Shown here: one piece after another, positions 39,515 to 47,639 of the stretch
Position numbering within the stretch: the first letter of the stretch is position 1
How the letters are laid out: each line of letters opens with the position of its first letter
NCBI RefSeq assembly: GCF_020329505.1
Contig: NZ_JAGKJJ010000013.1
Location: 47,409 to 111,408 of the forward strand
Reading direction: 5' to 3'
DNA from: Bradyrhizobium semiaridum
Lineage (GTDB): Bacteria; Pseudomonadota; Alphaproteobacteria; Rhizobiales; Xanthobacteraceae
DNA: 64,000 nt
Position numbers and translations under genes: made by a program
Notes under the pieces: model-generated
What the model was told of the DNA's origin: nothing
Seen by the model: the letters and a program-made list of their open reading frames with translations, nothing else
The model's database searches: none

Positions 39515-40846
39515 ATGGTCTCAGCAGCCGAACAACTTGCCGCCAACCTCAATTTCGGACAGCTGGCGAAAGCCGAGGAGCTGAAGAAGCGCATCTGGTT
39601 CACCCTGGGTGCGCTGCTTGTTTATCGGCTCGGGACCTATATCCCGCTGCCTGGCATCGATCCCAACATCTGGGACCAGGTATTCCGCAGCCAGTCCGGC
39701 GGCATCCTCGGCATGTTCAACATGTTCGCCGGCGGCGGCATCCACCGCATGGCGATCTTCGCGCTGAATATCATGCCGTACATCTCGGCGTCGATCATCG
39801 TGCAGCTGTTGACCACCGTGTCGCCGCAGCTCGAGGCGCTGAAGAAGGAGGGCGAGGCGGGCCGCAAGACGCTGAACCAGTACACGCGTTACCTGACGGT
39901 GATCCTGGCCGCGTTCCAGTCCTACGGCATCGCGATCGGCCTCGAGGGCGCCGGCAACGTGGTCAGCGATCCCGGCATGTTCTTCCGCCTCTCGACCACG
40001 ATCACGCTGACCGGCGGCACCATGTTCCTGATGTGGCTGGGCGAGCAGATCACTTCGCGCGGCATCGGCAACGGCATCTCGCTGATCATCCTGGCCGGCA
40101 TCGTCGCGGAGCTGCCGGCGGCCCTCGCCAACATGCTGGAACTCGGTCGCCAGGGCGCGATGTCCACCGGCCTGATCCTGATCGTCATCGTGATGGCGGT
40201 TGCCGTGATCGCCTTCATCGTGTTCATGGAGCGCGCGCAGCGCCGGCTGCTGATCCAGTATCCGAAGCGCCAGGTCGGCAACAAGATGTTCGAGGGCCAG
40301 TCCTCGCACCTGCCGCTCAAGCTCAACACCTCGGGCGTGATCCCGCCGATCTTCGCCTCGTCGCTGCTGCTGCTGCCGGCCACGGTCGCGAACTTCAACG
40401 CTGGCAAGGGCCCGGAGTGGTTCCAGTGGATCACGACCCAGCTCAGCCACGGTCGGCCGCTGTTTCTGTTCATGTACCTCGCGCTGATCGTGTTCTTCGC
40501 GTTCTTCTACACCGCGATCGTGTTCAACCCGACCGAGACCGCGGACAATCTGAAGAAGCATGGCGGCTTCATTCCGGGCATCCGGCCCGGCGAGCGCACC
40601 GCTGAATACATCGACTACGTGCTGTCGCGCATCACGGTGCTCGGCGCGATCTATCTGGCGATCGTCTGTCTGATCCCGGAAATCCTGATCTCCTACGCGT
40701 CAGTGCCGTTCTACTTCGGCGGCACCTCGCTCCTGATCGTCGTCAGCGTGACGATGGACACGGTGGCACAGGTGCAGGGCTATCTGCTGGCCCACCAGTA
40801 TGAGGGCCTGATCCGCAAGTCGAAGCTGCGCGGACGCCGCAGGTAA
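39515..40846 (+). CDS. secY: preprotein translocase subunit SecY
   Basis: SecY is the ten-helix channel of the general secretion pathway. The 443-residue protein begins MVSAAEQLAANLNFGQLAKA and shows helix 1 LFTLGALLVYRLGTYIPLPG-type sequence (WFTLGALLVYRLGTYIPLPG), the plug-region LGMFNMFAGGGIHRMAIFAL, and the late segment GGFIPGIRPGERTAEYIDYV. The frame is open upstream into rplO's 3' flank; the ATG at 39515 fits the family. A decayed copy of the same gene lies 16 bases downstream. Confidence 0.98.
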   Translation: MVSAAEQLAANLNFGQLAKAEELKKRIWFTLGALLVYRLGTYIPLPGIDPNIWDQVFRSQSGGILGMFNMFAGGGIHRMAIFALNIMPYISASIIVQLLTTVSPQLEALKKEGEAGRKTLNQYTRYLTVILAAFQSYGIAIGLEGAGNVVSDPGMFFRLSTTITLTGGTMFLMWLGEQITSRGIGNGISLIILAGIVAELPAALANMLELGRQGAMSTGLILIVIVMAVAVIAFIVFMERAQRRLLIQYPKRQVGNKMFEGQSSHLPLKLNTSGVIPPIFASSLLLLPATVANFNAGKGPEWFQWITTQLSHGRPLFLFMYLALIVFFAFFYTAIVFNPTETADNLKKHGGFIPGIRPGERTAEYIDYVLSRITVLGAIYLAIVCLIPEILISYASVPFYFGGTSLLIVVSVTMDTVAQVQGYLLAHQYEGLIRKSKLRGRRR

Positions 40847-40862
40847 TGGATACCACCGACCA

Positions 40863-41381
40863 ATGAGCGACTTGGCGCGCCGCATCGCAATCACGATCGG
40901 CGCGCTGCTCATTTTCAGGTTCGGCTTCTTCCTGCCGCTGGCGCTCGCGGCAGCGGTGTTCGGGCAGACGCCGTGGCTGGCCACTGCATACGCACAGCTA
41001 AGTTACGGAAAGCCGCTCTACATCGTCCCCGTGTCGATCGCGGTGTTTGCGCTCGCCTTCATCTATTCATCTATACGGCCGCGTGCTGGATCCCGAGCAC
41101 GCCGCCGCGACCCTGCAGGCGCAGGGGGGCACGATACCGGGTGTGGCGCCGGGGGATGCAACCGCCGACCATCTCGACCGCATCGCGTCGTTGACGACCG
41201 TCGTCGGAGCCGTCTACCTCGTCGTGTATCGCTGATTCCGGCGGTCCAGTTGGCCAGCGGGCCAGTGCTACCCTATAACTTTGGTGGCGGTTCTGTGCTG
41301 ATTGTGGTTTGCACTATTCTTGATCTGAAAAAGCAGGTGCGCGATCTATCGCTCACCAATCGTGGGGGCGAACGCATATGA
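40863..41381 (+). pseudogene. decayed partial secY copy
   Basis: Pieces of this 519-base stretch match the neighbouring SecY in order but in changing frames. In the first frame, LARRIAITIGALLIFRFGFF matches SecY helix 1 (residues ~22-47), then the text jumps to LATAYAQLSYGKPLYIVPVS, matching SecY from about residue 300 (WITTQLSHGRPLFLF), so roughly 250 residues are missing. Near 41065-41090 the match moves through FIYTAA in a second frame into DPEHAAATLQAQGGTIPGVA in a third, and near 41230 returns to the first as LIPAVQLASGPVLPYNFGGG and [17 protein letters not shown]. Three frameshifts plus an internal deletion make a functional product implausible. The first frame happens to remain open throughout and ends 4 bases into adk (ATGA), so it may still be translated and couple adk. 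Confidence 0.8.
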
Positions 41382-42232
41382 GACTGATTCTTCTGGGGCC
41401 GCCGGGCTCGGGCAAGGGGACCCAGGCGCAGCGGCTGGTGCACAAGCACGGCATCGTCCAGCTCTCCACCGGCGAGATGCTGCGCGCGGCCGTCGCCGCG
41501 GGCACGCCGATCGGCCTGCAGGCCAAGGAGATCATGGCCAATGGCGGCCTGGTTCCGGACGAGGTCGTGGTGGGAATCATCGCCGACCGCATCGAGCAGC
41601 CCGACGCCAAGAAGGGGTTCATCCTCGACGGTTTCCCGCGCACGGTTCCGCAGGCCGAAGCCCTCGACGAGCTGCTCCGGAAGAAGCACCTCAAGCTGGA
41701 CGCCGTCATCGAGCTGCGCGTCAACGAGAGCGCGCTGCTCGATCGCGTCGAGAAGCGGGCCGAAGAGACCCGCGCGCGCGGCGAGGAAGTGCGCCTCGAT
41801 GACACCCCCGACGTGCTGACCAAGCGTCTGGCCCAGTATCGTTCGATGACCGAGCCGCTAATTCACTATTATTCCGAGCGGCGGAAGCTGCTGACCGTCG
41901 ACGGCATGATGACCATCGAGCATGTCACCCGCGACATCAACCGGATCCTGGCCGCGATCGGCGCGCTGGAACCGAAGGCCGAGGAACCGGCGAAGGCGGC
42001 CAGGAAGGCGTCCAAGAAGACCACCAAGAAGGTCGCCAAGGCGGCCAAAAAAGCCGCCAAATCGGCTCCTAAGGCCGCCAAGGGGACCTCGAAGGCCAAA
42101 TCGGCCAAGAAATCGGTCAAAAAGGCTACCAAAAAGGCCGTCAAGACGGCTCCCAAGAAGGCCAGTGCCCGGAAGAGTGTAAAGGCCGCCAAGCCGGCAA
42201 AAAAGGCAGCAAAAAAGCGCGCTAAGCGTTAG
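41378..42232 (+). CDS. adk: adenylate kinase with histone-H1-like C-terminal tail
   Basis: Adenylate kinase converts ATP + AMP to 2 ADP. Residues 1-198 are a complete short-lid enzyme: P-loop [20 protein letters not shown]-binding [18 protein letters not shown] and [15 protein letters not shown], and the lid/arginine region [20 protein letters not shown]. There are no zinc cysteines. Residues 199-284 form an unstructured tail with about 32 Lys in 86 residues, mostly KKA/AKKA repeats with Pro (for example [20 protein letters not shown]), resembling histone H1 and bacterial H1-like proteins. The start overlaps the secY relic. The tail may tether the enzyme to nucleic acid or ribosomes; that is inference. 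Confidence 0.97.
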   Translation: MRLILLGPPGSGKGTQAQRLVHKHGIVQLSTGEMLRAAVAAGTPIGLQAKEIMANGGLVPDEVVVGIIADRIEQPDAKKGFILDGFPRTVPQAEALDELLRKKHLKLDAVIELRVNESALLDRVEKRAEETRARGEEVRLDDTPDVLTKRLAQYRSMTEPLIHYYSERRKLLTVDGMMTIEHVTRDINRILAAIGALEPKAEEPAKAARKASKKTTKKVAKAAKKAAKSAPKAAKGTSKAKSAKKSVKKATKKAVKTAPKKASARKSVKAAKPAKKAAKKRAKR

Positions 42233-42421
42233 GAGCGGTTGACGAAACCGACATGAATCCTTTAATAAGCCCCGCATCCAAGTCGGATAGTTTTATGACG
42301 ATGCCGGGCCCCAAAGGATATGAGGGCAGGGCGTCGTGTTCGCGTTTGTGGACACATGCCCGCAACAGCAAGAACTTGAGCAGTCCGTATCCGTGAGGGA
42401 TCGGCGACAGGAGAGAAGTCC

Positions 42422-42790
42422 GTGGCCCGTATTGCCGGCGTCAACATTCCCACCAACAAGCGCGTGCTGATCGCGCTTCAGTACATCCATGGCATCGGCC
42501 AGAAGAACGCCGCCGACATCATGGAGAAGGTCAAGATTCCGGTCGAGCGCCGTGTCAGCCAGCTGACCGACCAGGAAGTCCTGCAGATCCGCGAAGTCAT
42601 CGACCGCGACTATCTGGTCGAGGGCGATCTCCGTCGCGAGGTCGGCATCAACATCAAGCGGCTGATGGACCTCGGCTGCTATCGCGGCCTGCGGCATCGC
42701 CGTGGCCTGCCGGTGCGCGGCCAGCGTACCCACACCAATGCGCGCACGCGCAAGGGGCCGGCCAAGGCGATCGCCGGCAAGAAGAAGTAA
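42422..42790 (+). CDS. rpsM: 30S ribosomal protein S13
   Basis: S13 (uS13) forms intersubunit bridges B1a/b and touches P-site tRNA. The 122-residue protein starts at GTG 42422: [20 protein letters not shown], with [20 protein letters not shown] and a basic C-terminus. It opens the alpha group, 189 bases after adk. No rpmJ gene precedes it, unlike in enterobacteria. A family A repeat begins 5 bases after the stop. Confidence 0.98.
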   Translation: MARIAGVNIPTNKRVLIALQYIHGIGQKNAADIMEKVKIPVERRVSQLTDQEVLQIREVIDRDYLVEGDLRREVGINIKRLMDLGCYRGLRHRRGLPVRGQRTHTNARTRKGPAKAIAGKKK

Positions 42791-42795
42791 GGTTT

Positions 42796-42856
42796 GCGAA
42801 TAGCGAATAGTGGGTGGCGAATAGTTTCTATTCGCTACTCGCCATTCGCTAATCGC
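42796..42856. repeat. palindromic repeat, family A, copy 2 (rpsM-rpsK)
   Basis: GCGAATAG-type octamers at 42796-42824 pair with their reverse complement at 42828-42856 around a TTT loop, with most of the 29 positions matching directly. This is the cleanest of the three copies and sits 5 bases after the rpsM stop, inside the alpha operon. Confidence 0.85.
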
Positions 42857-42915
42857 TTTTTGAGGTGTAGCCGCTGGCACTACGGCGGCGCTTGAGATCA
42901 CAGGAAAGGTTTGAA

Positions 42916-43305
42916 ATGGGCAAGGAAGCCACCCGCGTACGCCGCCGCGAACGCAAGAACATCGCCTCCGGCATCGCGCACGTGAATTCGTCGTTCAACA
43001 ACACGACCATCACGATCACCGACGCGCAGGGCAACACCATCGCCTGGTCGTCGGCCGGCACGATGGGCTTCAAGGGCTCGCGCAAGTCGACCCCCTATGC
43101 CGCGCAGGTCGCGGCGGAAGACGTCTCCAAGAAGGCGCAGGAACACGGTATGCGCACTCTGGAGGTCGAAGTGGCCGGCCCGGGTTCGGGCCGTGAATCG
43201 GCGCTCCGCGCGCTGCAGGCTGCGGGCTTCACCGTCACCTCGATCCGTGACGTGACCACCATCCCGCACAACGGCTGCCGTCCGCGCAAGCGCCGGCGCG
43301 TCTGA
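42916..43305 (+). CDS. rpsK: 30S ribosomal protein S11
   Basis: S11 (uS11) lies on the 30S platform at the mRNA exit and pairs with the Shine-Dalgarno helix region. The 129-residue protein shows [40 protein letters not shown] and the C-terminal [21 protein letters not shown] 42916 is chosen over an in-frame upstream ATG at 42892. Confidence 0.98.
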   Translation: MGKEATRVRRRERKNIASGIAHVNSSFNNTTITITDAQGNTIAWSSAGTMGFKGSRKSTPYAAQVAAEDVSKKAQEHGMRTLEVEVAGPGSGRESALRALQAAGFTVTSIRDVTTIPHNGCRPRKRRRV

Positions 43306-43420
43306 TCTTTGTCGCGGGCGGCCCTGCGCCGCCCCGCGCATGTTTGGAATTGACCGCGCGGACTGTTCCGCGAACTCCAACGCCAGCTTCGTTCACGCGA
43401 CTGGCCCATGGGTGAAAACA

Positions 43421-44440
43421 GTGACGATCCAGAAGAATTGGCAAGAGCTCATTCGACCGAACAAGCTGCAGGTGACGCCCGGCTCGGACGCGACCCGCTT
43501 CGCCACCATCGTCGCCGAGCCGCTCGAGCGTGGCTTCGGCCAGACGCTCGGCAACGCACTGCGCCGCATCCTGTTGTCCTCGCTGCAGGGCGCGGCGGTG
43601 CAGTCGGTGCACATCGACGGCGTGCTGCACGAGTTCTCCTCGATCGCCGGCGTGCGTGAGGACGTCACCGACATCGTGCTGAACATCAAGGACATCTCGA
43701 TCAAGATGCAGGGCGAGGGCCCCAAGCGCATGGTCGTGAAGAAGCAGGGTCCCGGCGCCGTCACCGCCGGCGACATCCAGACCGTCGGCGACATCACGGT
43801 GCTCAACCCCGAGCTGCAGCTCTGCACGCTCGACGACGGCGCCGAGATCCGCATGGAGTTCACGGTCACCACCGGCAAGGGCTATGTCGCCGCTGAGCGC
43901 AACCGTCCCGAGGACGCGCCGATCGGCCTGATCCCGGTCGACAGCCTGTTCTCGCCGGTCCGCAAGGTTTCGTACAAGGTCGAGAACACCCGTGAGGGCC
44001 AGATCCTCGACTACGACAAGCTCACCATGACGATCGAGACCAACGGCGCGATCACGCCGGATGACGCGGTGGCCTATGCCGCGCGCATCCTGCAGGATCA
44101 GCTCAACGTGTTCGTCAACTTCGAAGAGCCGCGCAAGGAAGTCACGCAGGAGATCATCCCCGATCTCGCCTTCAATCCGGCCTTCCTCAAGAAGGTCGAC
44201 GAGCTCGAGCTCTCGGTGCGTTCGGCAAACTGCCTGAAGAACGACAACATCGTCTACATCGGCGACCTCGTGCAGAAGTCGGAAGCGGAAATGCTCCGCA
44301 CCCCGAACTTCGGCCGCAAGTCGCTGAACGAGATCAAGGAAGTGCTGGCCCAGATGGGTCTGCATCTCGGCATGGAAGTGCCGGGCTGGCCGCCGGAGAA
44401 CATCGACGAGCTCGCCAAGCGCTTCGAGGATCACTACTGA
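43421..44440 (+). CDS. rpoA: DNA-directed RNA polymerase alpha subunit
   Basis: Alpha dimerises to nucleate RNA polymerase assembly, and its C-terminal domain contacts UP elements and activators. The 339-residue form starts at GTG 43421 ([18 protein letters not shown]). Landmarks are [20 protein letters not shown] in the N-terminal domain and [20 protein letters not shown] plus [20 protein letters not shown] in the C-terminal domain. The start is uncertain: another GTG lies at 43412, the frame is open to 43340, and the nearest ATG (43408) is one base out of frame. No clear ribosome-binding site precedes the GTG. Confidence 0.96.
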   Translation: MTIQKNWQELIRPNKLQVTPGSDATRFATIVAEPLERGFGQTLGNALRRILLSSLQGAAVQSVHIDGVLHEFSSIAGVREDVTDIVLNIKDISIKMQGEGPKRMVVKKQGPGAVTAGDIQTVGDITVLNPELQLCTLDDGAEIRMEFTVTTGKGYVAAERNRPEDAPIGLIPVDSLFSPVRKVSYKVENTREGQILDYDKLTMTIETNGAITPDDAVAYAARILQDQLNVFVNFEEPRKEVTQEIIPDLAFNPAFLKKVDELELSVRSANCLKNDNIVYIGDLVQKSEAEMLRTPNFGRKSLNEIKEVLAQMGLHLGMEVPGWPPENIDELAKRFEDHY

Positions 44441-44506
44441 GCGAATAGGGAGTAGCGAATAGCGAGTGGAAGACCATTCGCTATTCACCATTCGCTACTC
44501 GCTACT
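44441..44506. repeat. palindromic repeat, family A, copy 3 (rpoA-rplQ)
   Basis: The arm GCGAATAGGGAGTAGCGAAT and following octamers (44441-44469) pair with the reverse-complement arm from about 44474 to 44506. It begins at the very next base after the rpoA stop and fills the first half of the rpoA-rplQ gap. It has the same octamer units as copies 1 and 2. Confidence 0.8.
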
Positions 44507-44582
44507 TTGGGCGAACGCAGGAAGCCCACCTGAGAAACTTGTCGCTGAACCACCGCGACAGAATTGAAGAAGGAATAAGTCA

Positions 44583-44999
44583 ATGCGTCACGGCAAGGTT
44601 CATCGGAAGCTCAACCGCACCGCCGAGCATCGGCGTGCGATGTTCGCCAACATGTCGGCTGCGCTGATCAAGCACGAGCAGATCGTCACCACGCTGCCGA
44701 AGGCCAAGGAGCTGCGGCCGATCGTCGAGAAGCTCGTCACTCTCGGCAAGAAGGGCGGCCTCGCCCTTCGCCGCCAGGCGATCTCCGAGCTGCGCGACGT
44801 CGACCAGGTCAAGAAGCTGTTCGACGTGCTGGCGCCCCGCTACAAGGACCGCCAGGGCGGCTACACCCGCATCATCAAGGCCGGCTTCCGCTACGGCGAC
44901 AACGCCGCGATGGCTGTGATCGAGTTCGTCGACCGCGATGTCGATGCCAAGGGCCAGGACTCCGGCCCGGTGCAGGAGACGAAATCCGAGGCGGCGTAA
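44583..44999 (+). CDS. rplQ: 50S ribosomal protein L17
   Basis: L17 (bL17) sits near the tunnel exit. The 138-residue protein shows [40 protein letters not shown] and [20 protein letters not shown]. It is the last gene of the supercluster, followed by a strong terminator. Confidence 0.98.
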   Translation: MRHGKVHRKLNRTAEHRRAMFANMSAALIKHEQIVTTLPKAKELRPIVEKLVTLGKKGGLALRRQAISELRDVDQVKKLFDVLAPRYKDRQGGYTRIIKAGFRYGDNAAMAVIEFVDRDVDAKGQDSGPVQETKSEAA

Positions 45000-45022
45000 G
45001 CCGACCCCGATTCAGGCTTTTG

Positions 45023-45050
45023 AAAACGGCGCCTTCGGGCGCCGTTTTTT
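45023..45050 (+). terminator. intrinsic terminator after rplQ
   Basis: AAAACGGCGCC (45023-45033) pairs with GGCGCCGTTTT (45038-45048) around a TTCG tetraloop and ends in a T-run. It closes the ribosomal supercluster. Confidence 0.93.
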
Positions 45051-45132
45051 GTGCGCATCTGCGATGCGGGCGCCGGTTGCGCCGGCGCGAATGCACGCAA
45101 ATATCTCCGTCAGCACCGACGGGAGACTTGTC

Positions 45133-45927
45133 ATGAAAATCGACCTTTCCGGAAAGACTGCGCTGGTGACCGGCTCGACCGCGGGCATCGGCAAAGCCAT
45201 CGCCAAGGGCCTTGCGGCGACAGGTGCGGAGGTCGTCATCAACGGCCGTGGCCAGGCCAAGGTCGATGCCACCATTGCGGCGATCGGCAGCGAGGTCGCG
45301 GGCGCCAAGGTCCGCGGTGTCGCGGCCGACGTGTCGACCGCCGACGGCTGCAAGGCGCTGCTCGCGGCGCTGCCGCAGGTCGATATCCTCGTCAACAACG
45401 CCGGCATCTTCGAGCCAAAGCCGTTCTTCGAGATTCCCGACAAGGACTGGAGCCGCTTCTTCGATATCAACGTGATGTCCGGCGTGCGGCTGTCGCGCGG
45501 CTACATGCAGGGTATGCTGAAGCGCAACTGGGGCCGCATCGTCTTCATCTCCTCGGAATCCGGGCTCAATATCCCGACCGAGATGATCCAGTACGGCATG
45601 ACCAAGACCGCGCAGCTTGCGATCTCGCGCGGGCTGGCGGAGCTGACCCGCGGCACTGCGGTGACCGTCAACTCGGTGCTGCCGGCACCGACGATGTCGG
45701 AGGGTGTCGAGACCTTCGTCAGGGATCTGGCCAAGCAGAACGGCCAGTCGGTCGAGGAGGCGGCCACCAACTTCGTCAAGCAACACCGGCCGAGCTCGAT
45801 CCTGCAGCGCTTCGCCAGCCCCGAGGAGATCGCCAACATGGTCGTCTATGTCTGCTCGAAGCAGGCCTCGGCGACCAACGGCGCCGCGCTGCGCGCCGAG
45901 GGCGGTATCATCAACACCATCGCGTGA
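45133..45927 (+). CDS. SDR-family NAD(P)-dependent oxidoreductase
   Basis: This is a 264-residue short-chain dehydrogenase/reductase. The cofactor motif is TGSTAGIG (residues 13-20), the NNAG motif is in LVNNAGIFEPK, and the active site has Ser140/141 (FISSESG), Tyr154 and Lys158 (QYGMTK). The frame is open upstream into rplQ, but ATG 45133 behind GGGAG gives the family start. Substrate unknown. It converges on the quinone oxidoreductase across a repeat-bearing gap. Confidence 0.93.
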   Translation: MKIDLSGKTALVTGSTAGIGKAIAKGLAATGAEVVINGRGQAKVDATIAAIGSEVAGAKVRGVAADVSTADGCKALLAALPQVDILVNNAGIFEPKPFFEIPDKDWSRFFDINVMSGVRLSRGYMQGMLKRNWGRIVFISSESGLNIPTEMIQYGMTKTAQLAISRGLAELTRGTAVTVNSVLPAPTMSEGVETFVRDLAKQNGQSVEEAATNFVKQHRPSSILQRFASPEEIANMVVYVCSKQASATNGAALRAEGGIINTIA

Positions 45928-45987
45928 GACCAAATGCCGGCCACGCGGCGGGGCGGCCGACTTGGTGGAGGGCGGCCCGCCGCCGCG

Positions 45988-46066
45988 GGTGGGCAAAGCG
46001 GAGCGTGCCCACCGTCTTGCGCCGTGAAAGAAGTGGTAGGCACGGTGCTTGGCGCCTTTGCCTACC
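45988..46066. repeat. paired palindromes between convergent genes (family B)
   Basis: Two inverted repeats lie side by side: GGTGGGC (45988-45994) with GCCCACC (46007-46013), and GGTAGGCA (46035-46042) with TGCCTACC (46059-46066). The two units resemble each other. They fill the gap between convergent genes and may act as a bidirectional terminator or be a mobile REP-like element. Confidence 0.6.
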
Positions 46067-46077
46067 CTACGCGAGGC

Positions 46078-47091
46078 CTACCAGCCCTCCAGCACGATCT
46101 TGCCACGGGACTTGCCGCTCTCCAGCAGCGCGTGGGCGCGCTTGAGGTTGGCGGCGTTGATGGTGCCAAAGGTCTGGTCGAGCGTGGTGCGCAGCACTCC
46201 CTTGTCGATGAGGTCGGCGACGTCATTGAGCAAATGATGCTGCGCGATCATATCGGGCGTCTGGAATGAGGAGCGCGTGAACATCGATTCCCAGTGCACC
46301 GACACCGCCTTGCCCTTGAACGCGGCGACGTTGAACTCCGGCGGATCGTCGATCAGGCCGAACTTGCCCTGCGGTGCGATGAAGTCGGCGATGCTCTTGT
46401 AGTGCTGGTCGGTGTAGGTGAGACTGGCGACGAGACCGACCGGCGGCAGCTTCAGTTTCTCGATCTGCTCCTTCATCGGCTGCGCGTGATCGATCACGGC
46501 ATGCGCGCCGAGATCGCGGCACCATTGCTGCGATTCCGGCCGCGTCGCGGTCGCAACCACCGTGAGCCCGGTAAGGCGGCGTGCGAGCTGGATCAGGATC
46601 GAGCCGACCCCGCCGGCGCCGCCGATAATCAGCAGCGTGCGCGGATCGAGGCTCTTGCCCGGCACGGCGCCGAGCCGGTCGAACAGCAGTTCCCAGGCGG
46701 TGATCGAGGTCAGCGGCAGCGCCGCAGCCTGCGCGAACGACAGCGAGGCCGGCTTGTTGCCGACGATCCGCTCGTCGACCAGATGAAACTCGGAATTGGT
46801 GCCCTGGCGCAGGATAGACCCTGCGTAAAACACCTCGTCGCCCGGCTTGAACAGCGAGACATCAGGGCCGACGGCGTCGACCACGCCGGCCGCGTCGAAA
46901 CCGAGGATCTTGTATTCGCCTTCCGGCGGCGCGGCGCGCTTGCGGACCTTGTAATCGACCGGGTTGGCCGAGATCGCCTTCACGGCGACCCTGACGTCGC
47001 GGCCCTTCGGCTCCGGCTTTGCGGTCTCGAAATCGACCAGCGACTCGGCTGCCTCGATCGGCAGCGACTTCTGATATCCGACGGCTTTCAT
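46078..47091 (-). CDS. zinc-type alcohol dehydrogenase-like / quinone oxidoreductase
   Basis: This 337-residue medium-chain dehydrogenase/reductase resembles NADPH:quinone reductases. The nucleotide motif is LLIIGGAGGVGSILIQLARR. Near the N-terminus are ISANPVDYKVRKR and LGFDAAGVVDAVGPDV; the zinc-ligand Cys/His of true alcohol dehydrogenases are not evident. It should reduce quinones or enones. The start is MKAVGYQKSLPIEAAES at 47091. It is divergent from an HxlR regulator, a common regulator-target pair in redox or electrophile stress. Confidence 0.9.
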   Translation of the reverse strand: MKAVGYQKSLPIEAAESLVDFETAKPEPKGRDVRVAVKAISANPVDYKVRKRAAPPEGEYKILGFDAAGVVDAVGPDVSLFKPGDEVFYAGSILRQGTNSEFHLVDERIVGNKPASLSFAQAAALPLTSITAWELLFDRLGAVPGKSLDPRTLLIIGGAGGVGSILIQLARRLTGLTVVATATRPESQQWCRDLGAHAVIDHAQPMKEQIEKLKLPPVGLVASLTYTDQHYKSIADFIAPQGKFGLIDDPPEFNVAAFKGKAVSVHWESMFTRSSFQTPDMIAQHHLLNDVADLIDKGVLRTTLDQTFGTINAANLKRAHALLESGKSRGKIVLEGW

Positions 47092-47209
47092 GCCTTGTCT
47101 CCGTGGTGGGCGATGGCCTGCCGCTCTACCTGTCGCGCTGGCGTCCATTTGGCAAGTACTGTAAATTCAGGGAACTAGTCCCCGTCTGTATACTATTGGG
47201 AAATGTCAG
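47092..47209. promoter_or_regulatory. divergent promoter region, quinone oxidoreductase / hxlR
   Basis: This 118-base region lies between two divergent starts. An AT-rich core near 47153-47203 contains AGTACTGTA and, on the other side, TGTATACTA, a loose inverted similarity that could be the HxlR operator. The match is imperfect. Confidence 0.35.
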
Positions 47210-47590
47210 ATGAAACGGCAGAACTTTGCGCGCCGTCCGGGCTGCGCGGTCGAGGCGGCACTCGACCTGATCGACGGCAAATGGAAGGGCGTGATCCTCT
47301 ATCATCTGCAGGCCGGCACCCAGCGCTTCGGCGAGTTGCGGCGGCGGATGCCGGGCATCACCCAGCGCATGCTGACCAAGCAGCTGCGCGCGCTCGAGGA
47401 TGACGGCCTCGTGATCCGCAAGGTCTACGCCGAGGTGCCGCCGCGGGTCGAATACACGCTGTCCGAACTCGGCGAGAGCCTGCGCCCGGTGATCGACATC
47501 CTGAAGGCCTGGGGCGAGCGCCATCAGGCGCGGCAGTCCTGCGCGCCGGCGCCCGAGCTCGTCGTGAAGAAGCCGAAGCGCGCGGCCTGA
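47210..47590 (+). CDS. HxlR-family transcriptional regulator
   Basis: This is a 126-residue winged-helix regulator. It has the HxlR pattern: an N-terminal Cys in RRPGCAVEAALDLIDGKWKG, then RFGELRRRMPGITQRMLTKQ, the wing region VIRKVYAEVPPRVEYTLSEL, and a basic C-terminus. The Cys before the domain is the redox or electrophile sensor in related proteins such as HypR and QorR. It probably controls the divergent quinone oxidoreductase. Confidence 0.93.
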   Translation: MKRQNFARRPGCAVEAALDLIDGKWKGVILYHLQAGTQRFGELRRRMPGITQRMLTKQLRALEDDGLVIRKVYAEVPPRVEYTLSELGESLRPVIDILKAWGERHQARQSCAPAPELVVKKPKRAA

Positions 47591-47609
47591 TCGGAGACCG
47601 CGCGCCTTT

Positions 47610-47632
47610 ACCTCTCCCCGTTGGGAAGAGGT
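47610..47632. terminator. hairpin between convergent hxlR and porin genes
   Basis: ACCTCTCCCC and GGGAAGAGGT pair with one mismatch around a 3-base loop in the 49-base gap between two converging genes. It lacks a strong T-run, and its sequence is related to the arms of the large element at 61642. A bidirectional terminator role is inferred. Confidence 0.5.
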
Positions 47633-47639
47633 GAGTACC

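Noticed and set aside
40863..41381. A functional accessory SecY2-type protein
   Set aside because: Homology switches frame three times and the central helices are missing, so a working channel is not possible.
42233..42421. An rpmJ gene between the spc and alpha groups
   Set aside because: No small Cys/His zinc-ribbon frame is present; adk and an untranslated stretch occupy the place.
29730..44506. CRISPR-like array from the GAATAG octamers
   Set aside because: The units are short, without unique spacers, arranged as inverted arms at three separate sites, and no cas genes are present.
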